DNA of 64,000 nucleotides from Saccharopolyspora rhizosphaerae (lineage in GTDB: Bacteria > Actinomycetota > Actinomycetes > Mycobacteriales > Pseudonocardiaceae). Under the pieces are notes generated by a model. The model did no database searches. It was not told the origin of the DNA and worked only from the letters and a program-made list of their open reading frames with translations. The translations under genes and the position numbers were made by a program. The stretch lies in NCBI RefSeq assembly GCF_003931915.1, contig NZ_RSAA01000009.1, positions 124,001 through 188,000 of the forward strand, given 5' to 3'. Of this stretch, positions 1-9,805 are shown piece by piece (positions within the stretch are counted from its first letter, which is position 1; every line of letters starts with the position of its first letter).

Positions 1-569
1 TGTGCGCAGACCGCCTCGGCCAGGCCCTCGACCGGGGCGTGGCGCTCCAGCGACCGCAGCGTGGCGCGCACGGCTTCGCGACCCAGCCAGTACGCGGAGC
101 CCTCGTCGCCCAGCAGCCACCCCCAGCCGCCGACGGTGACTGCGGTGCGGTGGTCCTCGACGCGTTCCGCGACCGCGCCGGTACCGGCGATGAGCGCGGT
201 CCCCGTGGGTTCCGGTGTTCCTGCGGCGAAGGCCACCACCCCATCGCTGACCGGGGTCGTTTCGCAGGCCAGCCCCAACCGGGACCACTCGAGGCGGAAG
301 AACTCGCCGAAGTCGGGGTCGGTCATCTTGCTCACACCCGCCATGCCCAGCACGCAGCCGCGCACCCGGGACGGGTCGTGCGCGCCGAGCGCCTCGCGGG
401 CCGCGCTCGCCATCTGCGCGACGGCCTTGGCCGGGGGGTGCGAGTTCGGGTTGCCGCCGGCAGCGCTGCCGGTGCCCAGCACCCGCCCCGTCAGGTCGGA
501 GACCAGGGCGCGGCTGCTGGTGCCGCCGACGTCCAGGCCGAGGACGAGTGCCGTGTCTTCACCGTGCAT
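1..569 (-). CDS. BadF/BadG-type N-acetylglucosamine kinase-like protein (3' end cut by window edge)
   Basis: The gene reads leftward off the window, so only about 190 N-terminal residues are visible. The start is the ATG at 567-569, preceded by a purine-rich stretch. Near the N terminus LGLDVGGTSSRA is the phosphate-1 loop of the sugar kinase/Hsp70/actin fold. GTGAVA and GGWGWLLGDEGSAYW further on are typical of the BadF/BadG/BcrA/BcrD family as seen in GlcNAc and glucosamine kinases. By family the product phosphorylates an amino sugar in the cytoplasm. The SIS-domain enzyme and dasR next door support a role in GlcNAc use. The exact substrate is inferred, and the C-terminal half cannot be judged. 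Confidence 0.85.
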   Translation of the reverse strand, partial: MHGEDTALVLGLDVGGTSSRALVSDLTGRVLGTGSAAGGNPNSHPPAKAVAQMASAAREALGAHDPSRVRGCVLGMAGVSKMTDPDFGEFFRLEWSRLGLACETTPVSDGVVAFAAGTPEPTGTALIAGTGAVAERVEDHRTAVTVGGWGWLLGDEGSAYWLGREAVRATLRSLERHAPVEGLAEAVCA

Positions 570-636
570 GAACTCTTTCTACCCTCGCGCGGCTCGGCGA
601 GTGGACGTGACGACCGGAAGTGGTCAGCAGGGGGCC

Positions 637-665
637 TGGCTTCCGGCGGGGTGAACGGCTATACA
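637..665 (+). promoter_or_regulatory. Candidate promoter of the leader ORF/amidohydrolase unit
   Basis: A good -10 hexamer TATACA lies at 660-665 with a weak -35 (TGGCTT, 637-642) at 17-bp spacing. It would start transcription about 30 bases before the small ORF at 704. Only the -10 is convincing; the -35 match is poor. Confidence 0.3.
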
Positions 666-703
666 TCGAGGCGTCGTGAGCACCGGTCGGGGAGAAGGAA
701 GCA

Positions 704-772
704 ATGGGCGACGCCTGCACGAGCGCCTGCCGCGTGCGGTCTGATGTGGACACCAGCGGAGGCGCTCGATGA
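704..772 (+). CDS. 22-residue leader ORF coupled to the downstream hydrolase
   Basis: ATG at 704-706 follows a strong ribosome binding site (GGAGAAGGAAG, 691-701). The frame stays open for 22 codons and its TGA (770-772) overlaps the ATG of the next gene in an ATGA junction. The peptide MGDACTSACRVRSDVDTSG has two cysteines and three arginines and resembles nothing I recognise. The geometry suggests translational coupling, and possibly a leader peptide that controls the hydrolase. Whether it is translated is inferred only from the ribosome binding site and the overlap. Confidence 0.4.
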   Translation: MGDACTSACRVRSDVDTSGGAR

Positions 773-1611
773 CCGTGGACACCCACCACCACCTGTGGGA
801 CCTCGACGTCCGCGATCAGCCTTGGATGACCGGCGAGGAGATGGACCCGCTGCGCTGCGACTTCCGCCCGGCCGATCTGCAGGTCGCGGTGCGGGGCACC
901 TCGGTGGACGCGACCGTGCTGGTGCAGACGGTCTCCGATCCCGACGAGACGCCCGAGATGCTGGTGCTGGCCGAGACCGTGGACAGGATCGCCGCCGTCG
1001 TCGGCTGGGTCGACCTGACCGCCAAGGACACCCGCGAGCAGATCGGCCGGTTGCACACCCACCCGTCCGGCGGCTGGCTGCGGGGGATCCGGCACCAGGT
1101 CGAGGACGAGCCCGATCCGGACTGGCTGGTGCGCCCGGAGGTGCTGGCCGGTCTGGCCGCGGTGGAGGACGCCGGGCTGCTCTACGAGCTGCTCATCCGC
1201 CCGCACCAGCTCCCGGCGGCGATCAAGGCCGTCGGCCAGTTCCCGCAGCTGACGTTCGTGCTGGACCACTGCGCGAAACCCCCGGTCGCCGACGGCGAGC
1301 TCGAACCGTGGGCGAGCCGCATCCGCGCGCTGGCGGCGCACCCCAACGTGGTCTGCAAGCTGTCCGGCCTGGTCACCCAGGACGACTGGGCGGAGCAGCC
1401 GGACCCGTCGCGGCTGCGCGCGTGGGCCGACGTGGTCCTGGAGGCGTTCGGCCCGAGCCGGGTCATGTTCGGCTCCGACTGGCCGGTCTGCCTCCTCGCC
1501 GCTTCCTACGGCGAGGTGCTGGGCGTGGCGAAGGAGCTCACCGCGAGCCTCTCCGAGAGCGAACGGACGGCGGTGTTCGACACCACCGCCCGCGAGGTCT
1601 ACAACCTCTGA
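769..1611 (+). CDS. Amidohydrolase-2 family TIM-barrel hydrolase (L-fuconolactonase-like)
   Basis: The product has 280 residues, the normal size for the amidohydrolase_2 family (L-fuconolactonase, 2-pyrone-4,6-dicarboxylate hydrolase). The first-strand metal motif is DTHHHLWD (residues 4-11). Other family hallmarks are the conserved HCAKPP segment near residue 167 and FGSDWPV near residue 235, whose Asp is the catalytic or metal residue. The start is the ATG at 769, with GGAGG seven bases upstream, overlapping the stop of the 22-codon leader. It converges with the SIS-domain gene with three bases between stops. Hydrolysis of a sugar lactone or similar cyclic ester is likely; the substrate cannot be read from the sequence. 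Its position beside amino-sugar genes suggests carbohydrate catabolism. Confidence 0.8.
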   Translation: MTVDTHHHLWDLDVRDQPWMTGEEMDPLRCDFRPADLQVAVRGTSVDATVLVQTVSDPDETPEMLVLAETVDRIAAVVGWVDLTAKDTREQIGRLHTHPSGGWLRGIRHQVEDEPDPDWLVRPEVLAGLAAVEDAGLLYELLIRPHQLPAAIKAVGQFPQLTFVLDHCAKPPVADGELEPWASRIRALAAHPNVVCKLSGLVTQDDWAEQPDPSRLRAWADVVLEAFGPSRVMFGSDWPVCLLAASYGEVLGVAKELTASLSESERTAVFDTTAREVYNL

Positions 1612-1614
1612 CCG

Positions 1615-2655
1615 TCAGGTCGTCTTGGTGACCTTCTGCAGCCCCCGCGGGTTGTCCGGGTCGATCCCCCTGGCCAGGGCGAGGCCGAGGGCGAGCTGCT
1701 GCGCGGGCAGGATCTCCAGGACCGGGGCGACTTCTTCGGCGCACTCCGGGAGGAGGATTCGGTGCGCGGCAGGGGCTTTCGCTGCCGCCGAGCCGATCGC
1801 GCAGACGTCGGCGCCGCGCTGGTGCACCGCTTCGACGACCTCGCGCGTCGACTCGCCGCCGAGCCCCGCGCTGCACGCCGCGAGCACGGCGGTCTCGGCG
1901 TCGATGGCCGCGACCGGCCCGTGCAGCAGGTCGGCACCGCTGTAGGAGCGGGCGGACAGGTAGCTGGTCTCGGCGAGCTTCAGCGCGGCCTCGTGCGCGG
2001 TGGCCAGCGAGTACCCGCGCCCGGTGGTCACCAGGCGACCGGCGAAGCGGTACCGCTGGACAGCCTCCTCGACCGAGTCGCGGGCGCCCTCGAGCGCGGA
2101 GGCCGCCAGGTCCGGCAGGGCTCGGGCCTGCGCGCCGTCACCGCCGCGAACGGCGTCGACGAGCAGGTACAACGCCAGCAGCGTGGCGCTGTAGGTCTTG
2201 GTCGCGGCCACCGCCTGCTCCGCACCGGCCCGGATGTTCAGCGACAGCTCGGCGACCGAGGCCAGCGGCGAGTCGGTGGTGTTGGTGACCGCGACGGTCA
2301 GCGCGCCGCGCGCCCGGCCGGACTCGGTGACCGCGATGAGGTCGGGCGAGCCGCCGCTCTGGCTGACGGTGACCAGCAGCACGTCGGTGAGGTCGGGCTG
2401 AGCGCCGTAGAGGGTGGTGGTCGACGGCGAGGTCAGGCCGACGGGCAGCTGCAGCAGCACCTCGATCAGGTACTTGGCGTAGAGCGCGGCGTGATCGCTG
2501 GAGCCGCGCGCGGCGAGCAGCGCGAACCGCGGTCGCCGATCGGCGACGATCCGCGCGACCTCGGCGAACTGCTCGCGGGCGGCCAGCAGGTCCGCGAAGA
2601 CCGCGGGCTGCTGCTCGATCTCGTCCTTCATGTGGGTGCCGGGGGTGGCGGACAT
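1615..2655 (-). CDS. Double-SIS-domain aminosugar-phosphate isomerase/deaminase (GlmS-C/AgaS-like)
   Basis: This 346-residue protein consists only of two SIS (sugar isomerase) domains and lacks the glutaminase domain of GlmS. ARGSSDHAA and TVSQSGGSPD in the first half, and TTGRGYSLATAHEAALKLAE in the second, are SIS phosphosugar-binding signatures. Stand-alone proteins of this type act as GlcN-6-P deaminases, or as aldose-ketose isomerases on aminosugar phosphates. The ATG at 2655 has GGAAGGA upstream; a second ATG eight codons in is less well placed. A dre-like operator directly upstream and divergent dasR indicate DasR control. The most likely job is the deaminase step after the GlcNAc kinase. 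Confidence 0.85.
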   Translation of the reverse strand: MSATPGTHMKDEIEQQPAVFADLLAAREQFAEVARIVADRRPRFALLAARGSSDHAALYAKYLIEVLLQLPVGLTSPSTTTLYGAQPDLTDVLLVTVSQSGGSPDLIAVTESGRARGALTVAVTNTTDSPLASVAELSLNIRAGAEQAVAATKTYSATLLALYLLVDAVRGGDGAQARALPDLAASALEGARDSVEEAVQRYRFAGRLVTTGRGYSLATAHEAALKLAETSYLSARSYSGADLLHGPVAAIDAETAVLAACSAGLGGESTREVVEAVHQRGADVCAIGSAAAKAPAAHRILLPECAEEVAPVLEILPAQQLALGLALARGIDPDNPRGLQKVTKTT

Positions 2656-2671
2656 CGGCCCATTCCTTCCT

Positions 2672-2687
2672 AGAGGTCCAGACCAAT
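2672..2687. promoter_or_regulatory. dre-like DasR operator
   Basis: AGAGGTCCAGACCAAT matches the DasR-responsive element of streptomycetes (ACTGGTCTAGACCAGT) at 12 of 16 positions, including the GGTC and AGACCA arms. It lies just upstream of the ribosome binding site of the SIS-domain gene, so bound DasR would block that transcript. A DasR homologue is encoded about 240 bp away on the other strand. Confidence 0.65.
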
Positions 2688-2923
2688 TCTACCCGGTCCG
2701 GAACCGGACGGCACGTTCGTTCGTCCGATGGTCGGCTTCACCACCGCCGCAAGCGCGTCGCGGATTGTGGTGAGCGACACTCATTGTCAACAGGAATCGG
2801 CGTTAGTGTGCTCGGACACCGAAGACTGGGTTGATCAGCAGGCACGAACTGCCGGAGACGCGTTCCGCGTGGCCGTGCTGTCGGGCATGCTCGATGGTCA
2901 GGCTGCGGCGGGTAGGAGGAACG

Positions 2924-3679
2924 ATGCTCGACACGACCGTGTCCGGCGGGGCGGACTCGCAGGGTCGCGCGCCACGGGAACCGAAGTACTGGGGGCTCAA
3001 GCAGCACCTGCTCGACCTGCTGCGGTCGATGCCGCCCGGCTCGCCGATCCCGACCGAGCGCTCGTTGGCATCGGAGTTCGACGTCTCGCGCACGACGGTC
3101 CGCCAAGCCCTGGCCGAGCTGACCGTGGAGGGGCGGCTGCTGCGCGTGCAGGGCAAGGGCACCTTCGCCGCCAAGCCCAAGGTCGCCCAGCGGCTCCAGC
3201 TGTCCTCCTACACCGAGGACATGCGCGCCCAGGGCAGGCAGCCCACCTCGCGGCTGCTGGAGGTCGTCGAGGAAGCGGCCGACGAGGAGCTCGCGGTCCT
3301 GCTGGGCACCAAGGCCGGTTCCGCCGTGCTGCGGCTGCGCCGCCTGCGCCTGGCCGACGCCGAGCCGATGGCCATCGAGACCACGCACCTGCCGCTGACC
3401 CGCTTCCGCGGTCTAACCGCGAAGCTCGAGTCCGGCGGCTCGTTGTACCAGGTGCTGCGCGAGACCTACGACGTCGAGCTCGGGCACGCCGAGGAGACCA
3501 TCGAGACCGCGCTGGCCAGCCCGGAAGAGGCGGAACTGCTGGGCTCCGACGTCGGTCTGCCGATGCTGCTGCTGTCCCGGCACTCCTTCGACACCGAGGG
3601 ACGCCCGGTCGAGTGGGTCCGCTCCATCTACCGCGGTGACCGCTACAAGTTCGTGGCGCGGTTGAACCCGCCCGACTGA
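2924..3679 (+). CDS. dasR: GntR/HutC-family regulator, DasR orthologue
   Basis: The ATG at 2924 is chosen because AGGAGGA ends three bases before it; an in-frame upstream ATG at 2831 has no such site. The 251-residue product has an N-terminal GntR winged helix (about residues 20-88, with [15 protein letters not shown] and [11 protein letters not shown]) and a C-terminal UTRA ligand domain (about 105-245). [25 protein letters not shown] and [20 protein letters not shown] are almost identical to Streptomyces DasR as I remember it. DasR represses GlcNAc uptake, chitinase and amino-sugar catabolic genes and is released by amino-sugar phosphates. Here it stands opposite a SIS-domain enzyme bearing a dre-like site. 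A terminator follows directly. Confidence 0.9.
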   Translation: MLDTTVSGGADSQGRAPREPKYWGLKQHLLDLLRSMPPGSPIPTERSLASEFDVSRTTVRQALAELTVEGRLLRVQGKGTFAAKPKVAQRLQLSSYTEDMRAQGRQPTSRLLEVVEEAADEELAVLLGTKAGSAVLRLRRLRLADAEPMAIETTHLPLTRFRGLTAKLESGGSLYQVLRETYDVELGHAEETIETALASPEEAELLGSDVGLPMLLLSRHSFDTEGRPVEWVRSIYRGDRYKFVARLNPPD

Positions 3680-3687
3680 TGGACGTG

Positions 3688-3727
3688 ACGGTCCGCGACG
3701 GCGTTCTCGCTCAGCGGCACCGTTTTT
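3688..3727 (+). terminator. Intrinsic terminator after dasR
   Basis: ACGGTCCGC (3688-3696) pairs with GCGGCACCGT (3714-3723) with one bulged C, and a run of five T follows at 3723-3727. It starts nine bases after the dasR stop. Confidence 0.65.
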
Positions 3728-3827
3728 CGTTACACGTCGTGGGAGTCCTCACGAAAGACCGGCCCGGGGAGAAAACCGGTTCGGCGCACGCGTTGGGTGG
3801 TGCAGGACGAGTGCCTCCGATTGCGTT

Positions 3828-4682
3828 GTGAGGAACATGGCGAGGGGCGGAGCGGATCCGGCTGACGACCAGCCGGAGAAGCAGAGCGAGAAGAAGACGC
3901 AGGTGTCCCCGGCGCAGGTCTGCGGTGCGGCGCTGGCCTCGGTGACGGCCGCGTTCCTGGGCTCGCGGCTGGGCGTTGCCGGAACTGTCGTGGGCGCGGG
4001 CCTGACCAGCGTGGTCATCACCGTCGGCGGTGCGCTGTACCAGCGGTCCATCGAGAAGACCAAGGAGAAGGCGTCGACCGCCGCCGCCAAGGCCGCCGAG
4101 CTGCGGAAACGCCGTACGCAGCTGGGACGTCCGGTGTCCGGTGAGGACCTCGGCGAAGAGGGGCCGACCCGGAAGCTGGACGTCACCGGCATGCAGTGGC
4201 CGGGCGGTGAAGCCGTCGAGGAGCAGGGTCGCGACGAGGTCGAGGAACCGGCCACCGAGCTGGTCTCGCCGCCGGTTCCGCGCCGCAGGTGGGGACGCTG
4301 GGCGCTGGTCGGCGCGACCTGCGCGGTGGCGTTCGTGGTGAGCATGCTGGCGGTCACCGGTTTCGAAGGCCTCACCGGTCGTCCGCTCTCCGGTGGGGAC
4401 GGAACCACCCTCGGCCAGGTGCTGCAGCCCGCGCCGCGGGCTCCGGAGGCCCCCGACAGGACCGAGGCACCGGAGCCGACGCCCAGCGCTCCGACGCCGA
4501 CGAGCGAGGTGCCGCCGCCGGTGCAGCCCTCCGCGCCGCCGCGCACCACCGAACAGCTCGCGCCGAGCGGGCCGAGCGCTCCGCCGACGACGGGTCCGAC
4601 CGAAACCGGTCCTCCCACAACGTCTTCCACGACCACGCCACCGGCGTCCGAGTCGACGCTCCCGGGACTGCCGCTCGGATAA
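3828..4682 (+). CDS. Membrane protein of unknown function with Pro/Thr-rich extracellular tail
   Basis: I do not recognise a named family. The 284-residue product begins with a charged segment (EKQSEKK), then a long Gly/Ala/Val-rich hydrophobic hairpin-like region (about residues 28-68). A charged cytoplasmic linker rich in Lys and Glu follows, then a clear membrane segment near residues 155-178 preceded by RRRWGRW. The last 90 residues are rich in Pro, Thr and Ser, as in cell-wall-spanning linkers. GTG at 3828 or ATG at 3837 could start it; GAGGA lies three bases before the ATG, so the start is uncertain by three codons. It stands alone between the dasR terminator and the protease gene. Confidence 0.7.
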   Translation: MRNMARGGADPADDQPEKQSEKKTQVSPAQVCGAALASVTAAFLGSRLGVAGTVVGAGLTSVVITVGGALYQRSIEKTKEKASTAAAKAAELRKRRTQLGRPVSGEDLGEEGPTRKLDVTGMQWPGGEAVEEQGRDEVEEPATELVSPPVPRRRWGRWALVGATCAVAFVVSMLAVTGFEGLTGRPLSGGDGTTLGQVLQPAPRAPEAPDRTEAPEPTPSAPTPTSEVPPPVQPSAPPRTTEQLAPSGPSAPPTTGPTETGPPTTSSTTTPPASESTLPGLPLG

Positions 4683-4846
4683 GCGCGAAAAACTGTGAAT
4701 CCTTCCGCATTCGCTGCTGGTCAGCGCGGAAACGACGCGATTCGCGCACATTGCGCTAAAAGCCGGATGTTTTTCCTCCGCCGGGATCTGATACTGGGGC
4801 GGCGACGGGGCCTTGAGAGATCAGGTCACTACGAGGGAGACACGAG

Positions 4847-5971
4847 ATGAAACGTAGACTCGCGGCTCGCATTGCCGGGACCGTCCTGGTCACCGCGGGC
4901 ACGGTCGCCGCGCTGACCGTGCCGGCCACCGCTACCGCGCCCACCGCCGTCCCGGTGGCGGGAACCTTGCTGGAAGCGATGCAGCGCGACCTCGGCCTCA
5001 CCGAACAGCAGGCCCTCGACCGGCTCGCGCTCGAATCCGCCGCTCAGCGCACCGAGAGCACTTTGCGCGGCGCGCTGTCCGACGCCTTCGGCGGCGCCTA
5101 CTTCGACTCCGCGACCGGCAAGCTCGTGGTCGGCGTGACCGACGCGGCCCGTGCCGAGCAGGTCCGCGCCGCCGGTGCGGAAGCCAGGCAGGTGGCCTTC
5201 AGCGCGGCGCAGCTCAACGGTGTCGTCGACGGTCTCAACGCGGGCAAGGCGTTGGCGCCTGAGGGCGTCACCGGCTGGTACGCCAGCAGCAAGCAGAACG
5301 CCGTCGTCGTCACCGTCAAGCCCGGTGCCGCCGCCGAAGCCGCGCAGTTCGCGCAGGCCGCCGGTGCGCTCACCGACGCGGTGCGGGTCGTCGAGTCGCA
5401 GGAGCAGCCCAAGACGCTGATGGACGTCATCGGCGGCAACGCCTACTACATCGGCAGCGGTGCCCGCTGCTCCGTCGGCTTCGCCGTCGACGGCGGGTTC
5501 GTCTCGGCCGGCCACTGCGGCAACGCCGGTGACAGCACGAGCGAGCCCAGCGGCACCTTCGAGGGCTCGTCCTTCCCCGGTGACGACTACTCGTACATCT
5601 CCGTCGGTTCCGACGACACCCCGAAGCCCGCGGTGAACGACTACAGCGGTGGCACCCAGGCGGTGGCCGGTTCCTCCGAGGCCTCCGAGGGCGCGTCGAT
5701 CTGCCGCTCCGGCTCCACCACCGGGTGGCACTGCGGCACGGTCGAGGCCAAGAACCAGACCGTGCAGTACCAGGAGGGCACGGTCGAGGGCTTGACCCGC
5801 ACCGACGTCTGCGCCGAGCCGGGTGACTCCGGTGGCTCGTTCATCTCCGGTGACCAGGCCCAGGGCATGACCTCGGGTGGTTCGGGCGACTGCTCCAGCG
5901 GTGGCACGACCTACTTCCAGCCCGTCGGTGAAGCGCTGTCCGCCTACGGTGTCTCCCTGCTGACCCAGTGA
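4847..5971 (+). CDS. Secreted S1 serine protease with alpha-lytic-type pro-region (streptogrisin-like)
   Basis: The 374-residue preproenzyme starts at ATG 4847 (GAGGGAGA upstream). A signal peptide (KRRLAAR, then a hydrophobic core) ends near ATATA (27-31). A pro-region of about 160 residues typical of alpha-lytic protease follows. The mature domain starts near residue 193 (DVIGG). The catalytic residues are His223 in SAGHCG, Asp in PGDDYSY (246 or 247) and Ser328 in PGDSGGS. Cysteines 208/224, 286/296 and 322/349 fit the three disulfides of streptogrisins. The enzyme would be exported, fold with help of its pro-region, and mature by self-cleavage outside the cell. It is monocistronic and ends in a strong terminator. 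Confidence 0.93.
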   Translation: MKRRLAARIAGTVLVTAGTVAALTVPATATAPTAVPVAGTLLEAMQRDLGLTEQQALDRLALESAAQRTESTLRGALSDAFGGAYFDSATGKLVVGVTDAARAEQVRAAGAEARQVAFSAAQLNGVVDGLNAGKALAPEGVTGWYASSKQNAVVVTVKPGAAAEAAQFAQAAGALTDAVRVVESQEQPKTLMDVIGGNAYYIGSGARCSVGFAVDGGFVSAGHCGNAGDSTSEPSGTFEGSSFPGDDYSYISVGSDDTPKPAVNDYSGGTQAVAGSSEASEGASICRSGSTTGWHCGTVEAKNQTVQYQEGTVEGLTRTDVCAEPGDSGGSFISGDQAQGMTSGGSGDCSSGGTTYFQPVGEALSAYGVSLLTQ

Positions 5972-6003
5972 CCGGCAGCTGACGGCTCCGGCCGCACCGC
6001 GCG

Positions 6004-6034
6004 ACGTCCCCCGGGACCTGTTCCCGGGGGACGT
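6004..6034. terminator. Bidirectional terminator between protease and thiE
   Basis: A perfect 13-bp stem (6004-6016 with 6022-6034) encloses the 5-base loop CCTGT. It sits between the convergent stops of the protease gene and thiE, so it can serve both strands. There is no long T run, as is common in high-GC actinomycetes. Confidence 0.75.
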
Positions 6035-6046
6035 TCGCGTTCCAGG

Positions 6047-6718
6047 TCAGGGCAGCCGGGAGCGCAGCTCGCGGGCCGCCGCCGCGGGGTCCTCGGCATC
6101 GGTGATCGCGCGGACCACCACGATCCGCTCGGCACCGGCCTTGACGGCCTCGTCGACGTTGTCCACCCCGATGCCACCGATGGCGAACCACGGACGCCCG
6201 TGGCCGCGGTGCTCGGCGGCGTGCTCGACCAGCTCCAAGCCCGCAGCCGCACGACCGGGCTTGGTCGGCGTGGTCCACACCGGCCCGGTGCAGAAGTAGT
6301 CGACGCCCGGTTCGGTGGCGGCCGCGTCGGCCTGCGCGACGTCGTGCGTGGAGCGACCGATCACCACCTGGTCACCGAGGACGCGGCGGGCGTCCTCCAC
6401 CGGCAGGTCGTCCTGGCCGAGGTGCAGCACGTCGGCATCGGCCGCCAGTGCGACGTCCGCGCGGTCGTTGACCGCCAGCAGGGCCCCGTGCCGCACGCAC
6501 GCCTCGGCCAGCACCTCCAGCGCGGCGAGCTCGTGGCGGGCCTCCAGCGGAGCGCCGTGCGGGCTCTTGTCGCGCAGCTGGATGATGTCGACTCCGCCGT
6601 CGAGGGCGGCGTCGGCGAACTCCGCGAGGTCACCTCGCTCACTCCGGGCGTCGGTGCACAGGTACAACTTCGCCTCGGCGAGCCGGGCGCGAATGCCGAA
6701 GCCGTCCAATCCAGGCAT
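6047..6718 (-). CDS. thiE: Thiamine-phosphate synthase
   Basis: This TIM-barrel enzyme joins HMP-pyrophosphate and HET-phosphate to make thiamine phosphate. The 223-residue product has the usual length. Signature segments are IIQLRDKS (phosphate/pyrimidine site), [31 protein letters not shown] and the glycine-rich phosphate loop [10 protein letters not shown]. Threonines in the [10 protein letters not shown] segment bind the pyrophosphate in the family. It diverges from the riboswitch-controlled thiO-thiS-thiG operon, the arrangement I recall from mycobacteria. No riboswitch is visible on its own side. Confidence 0.93.
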   Translation of the reverse strand: MPGLDGFGIRARLAEAKLYLCTDARSERGDLAEFADAALDGGVDIIQLRDKSPHGAPLEARHELAALEVLAEACVRHGALLAVNDRADVALAADADVLHLGQDDLPVEDARRVLGDQVVIGRSTHDVAQADAAATEPGVDYFCTGPVWTTPTKPGRAAAGLELVEHAAEHRGHGRPWFAIGGIGVDNVDEAVKAGAERIVVVRAITDAEDPAAAARELRSRLP

Positions 6719-6797
6719 GTCTCCAGACTAGTCCGGAGTTCGGTCGACCAACCGCTGACGTCGTGATCTGCGGACGGGTACGGTGGAGCGTGGTGAG

Positions 6798-6881
6798 CAC
6801 GGGAGCCCGGCAGACCGGGCTGAGAGGGAGCACAGGGCTCCGACCGTCGAACCTGATCCGGGTCATGCCGGCGCAGGGAGC
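6798..6881 (+). promoter_or_regulatory. TPP riboswitch (THI element) upstream of thiO
   Basis: The element contains the two invariant TPP-aptamer blocks: GGGCTGAGAGGG (about 6817-6828) and the block starting ACCTGATCCGGGTC at 6851 and ending GCGCAGGGAG at 6880. CGGGAGCCCGG and the CAGGGCTCCG arm supply the surrounding helices. The conserved AGGGAG end coincides with the likely ribosome binding site of thiO, so TPP binding would probably block translation. Confidence 0.93.
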
Positions 6882-6887
6882 GTGGAG

Positions 6888-8970
<2,083 letters not shown>

Positions 8971-9805
8971 GGTCCGGTTCTGGTCACCTCACCAGCCGCT
9001 GCCGGCAGCAGAACCCGACCGGCTCCGCAGCCCGGTGCGCCGCACCTCGACCCTGTCGAACGCGGCGCCGCGGCGTACCCGCCGAGCAGCCACTCAGAAC
9101 CCGCAGCGCGCTACCAGCCGGGTCCCCCGTTCACACTTCGCGCGAACTTCGAACGGGGGGCCGGGTGAGGCGTGGCGCGAGGAGGTCATCACTTCCTCCA
9201 CGCCCGACACGGGGGCGCTGCGTGAGCTTCGACGTGTCTGAGCTGCTCAGCTGGCTGCATTTCGAACTTCGCGCGAATGTCGACCGGGGATCTGGTGCAG
9301 TTCGGCGCGAGGAGTTCCTGACTTCCTCAGCCCGACACGTGGGGGAGCTGCGGGAGCCCCGGTGTGTCTGAGCTGCTCAGAGGGTTGCTGGTCGAACTTC
9401 GCGCGAAATTGGAACAGACGTCGGGTGCAGCTTCGCGCGGAGGAACTGACGGGCTGCGTGTCTTTTCGCTGCGAAGGGTTGTGGTGCCTCGGCCCGACGT
9501 GCGCGGGTGTTTCGGGCGCTTCCGCGTGTTGCGCCTGGTCGGAGGGTTGCTGGTCGACCATCGCGCGAAGTGTGTCGGCGGAAGTCCCACGTCGGATTTC
9601 GCGCGAAGTTCGACGGGGGCTGCTTGGTGGGGTGGCCTGGGAGGGTGGCTCCGCCGGTGGCTGATCAGGTGGTGAGCACCCGCGCGACCTCGACTCCGGA
9701 CCGTGGGGGCGGCCGGGAGCGTGTCGCGGCGGTGTTCCGTGCTCCGGGGGCTCTGCGGGTCCGCGCCGGCCTCGCGCAGCTCCGCCCAGCGTCGAGCTCG
9801 CCGGG
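8971..9805. other. Long non-coding stretch between thiG and the FUSC gene
   Basis: About 835 bases lie between the thiG stop and the stop of the convergent FUSC gene. The short open frames here have no ribosome binding site, and their peptides merely repeat because the DNA repeats. The recognisable content is the palindrome-bearing repeat array listed separately. Confidence 0.6.
9130..9614. repeat. Array of six degenerate palindromes in about 130-bp repeat units
   Basis: Core TTCGCGCGAA occurs exactly at 9137-9146, 9268-9277, 9398-9407 and 9598-9607, and with one or two changes at 9432-9441 and 9560-9569. The flanking seven bases approach GTCGAAC on the left and GTTCGAC on the right, so the idealised element is a perfect 24-bp palindrome. 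The first three lie 131 and 130 bp apart, and the DNA between them is also repeated: the acttcctc block (9191, 9321) and the tgtctgagctgctcag block (9234, 9365) recur. Later copies are closer together or more diverged. I do not recognise the family. Confidence 0.75.

Noticed and set aside
617..632. Second dre site upstream of the kinase gene
   Set aside because: Only a half site (AGTGGTCA) is present; the other arm does not match.
9391..9414. Possible LexA/SOS box (TCGAAC and GTTCGA arms)
   Set aside because: The arms of the repeated palindromes are 10 bases apart, not the four of the actinobacterial SOS box.
9362..9675. Overlapping open frames of about 100 codons in the repeat region
   Set aside because: Their internal peptide repeats come only from the DNA repeats; there is no ribosome binding site and both frames look equally plausible.
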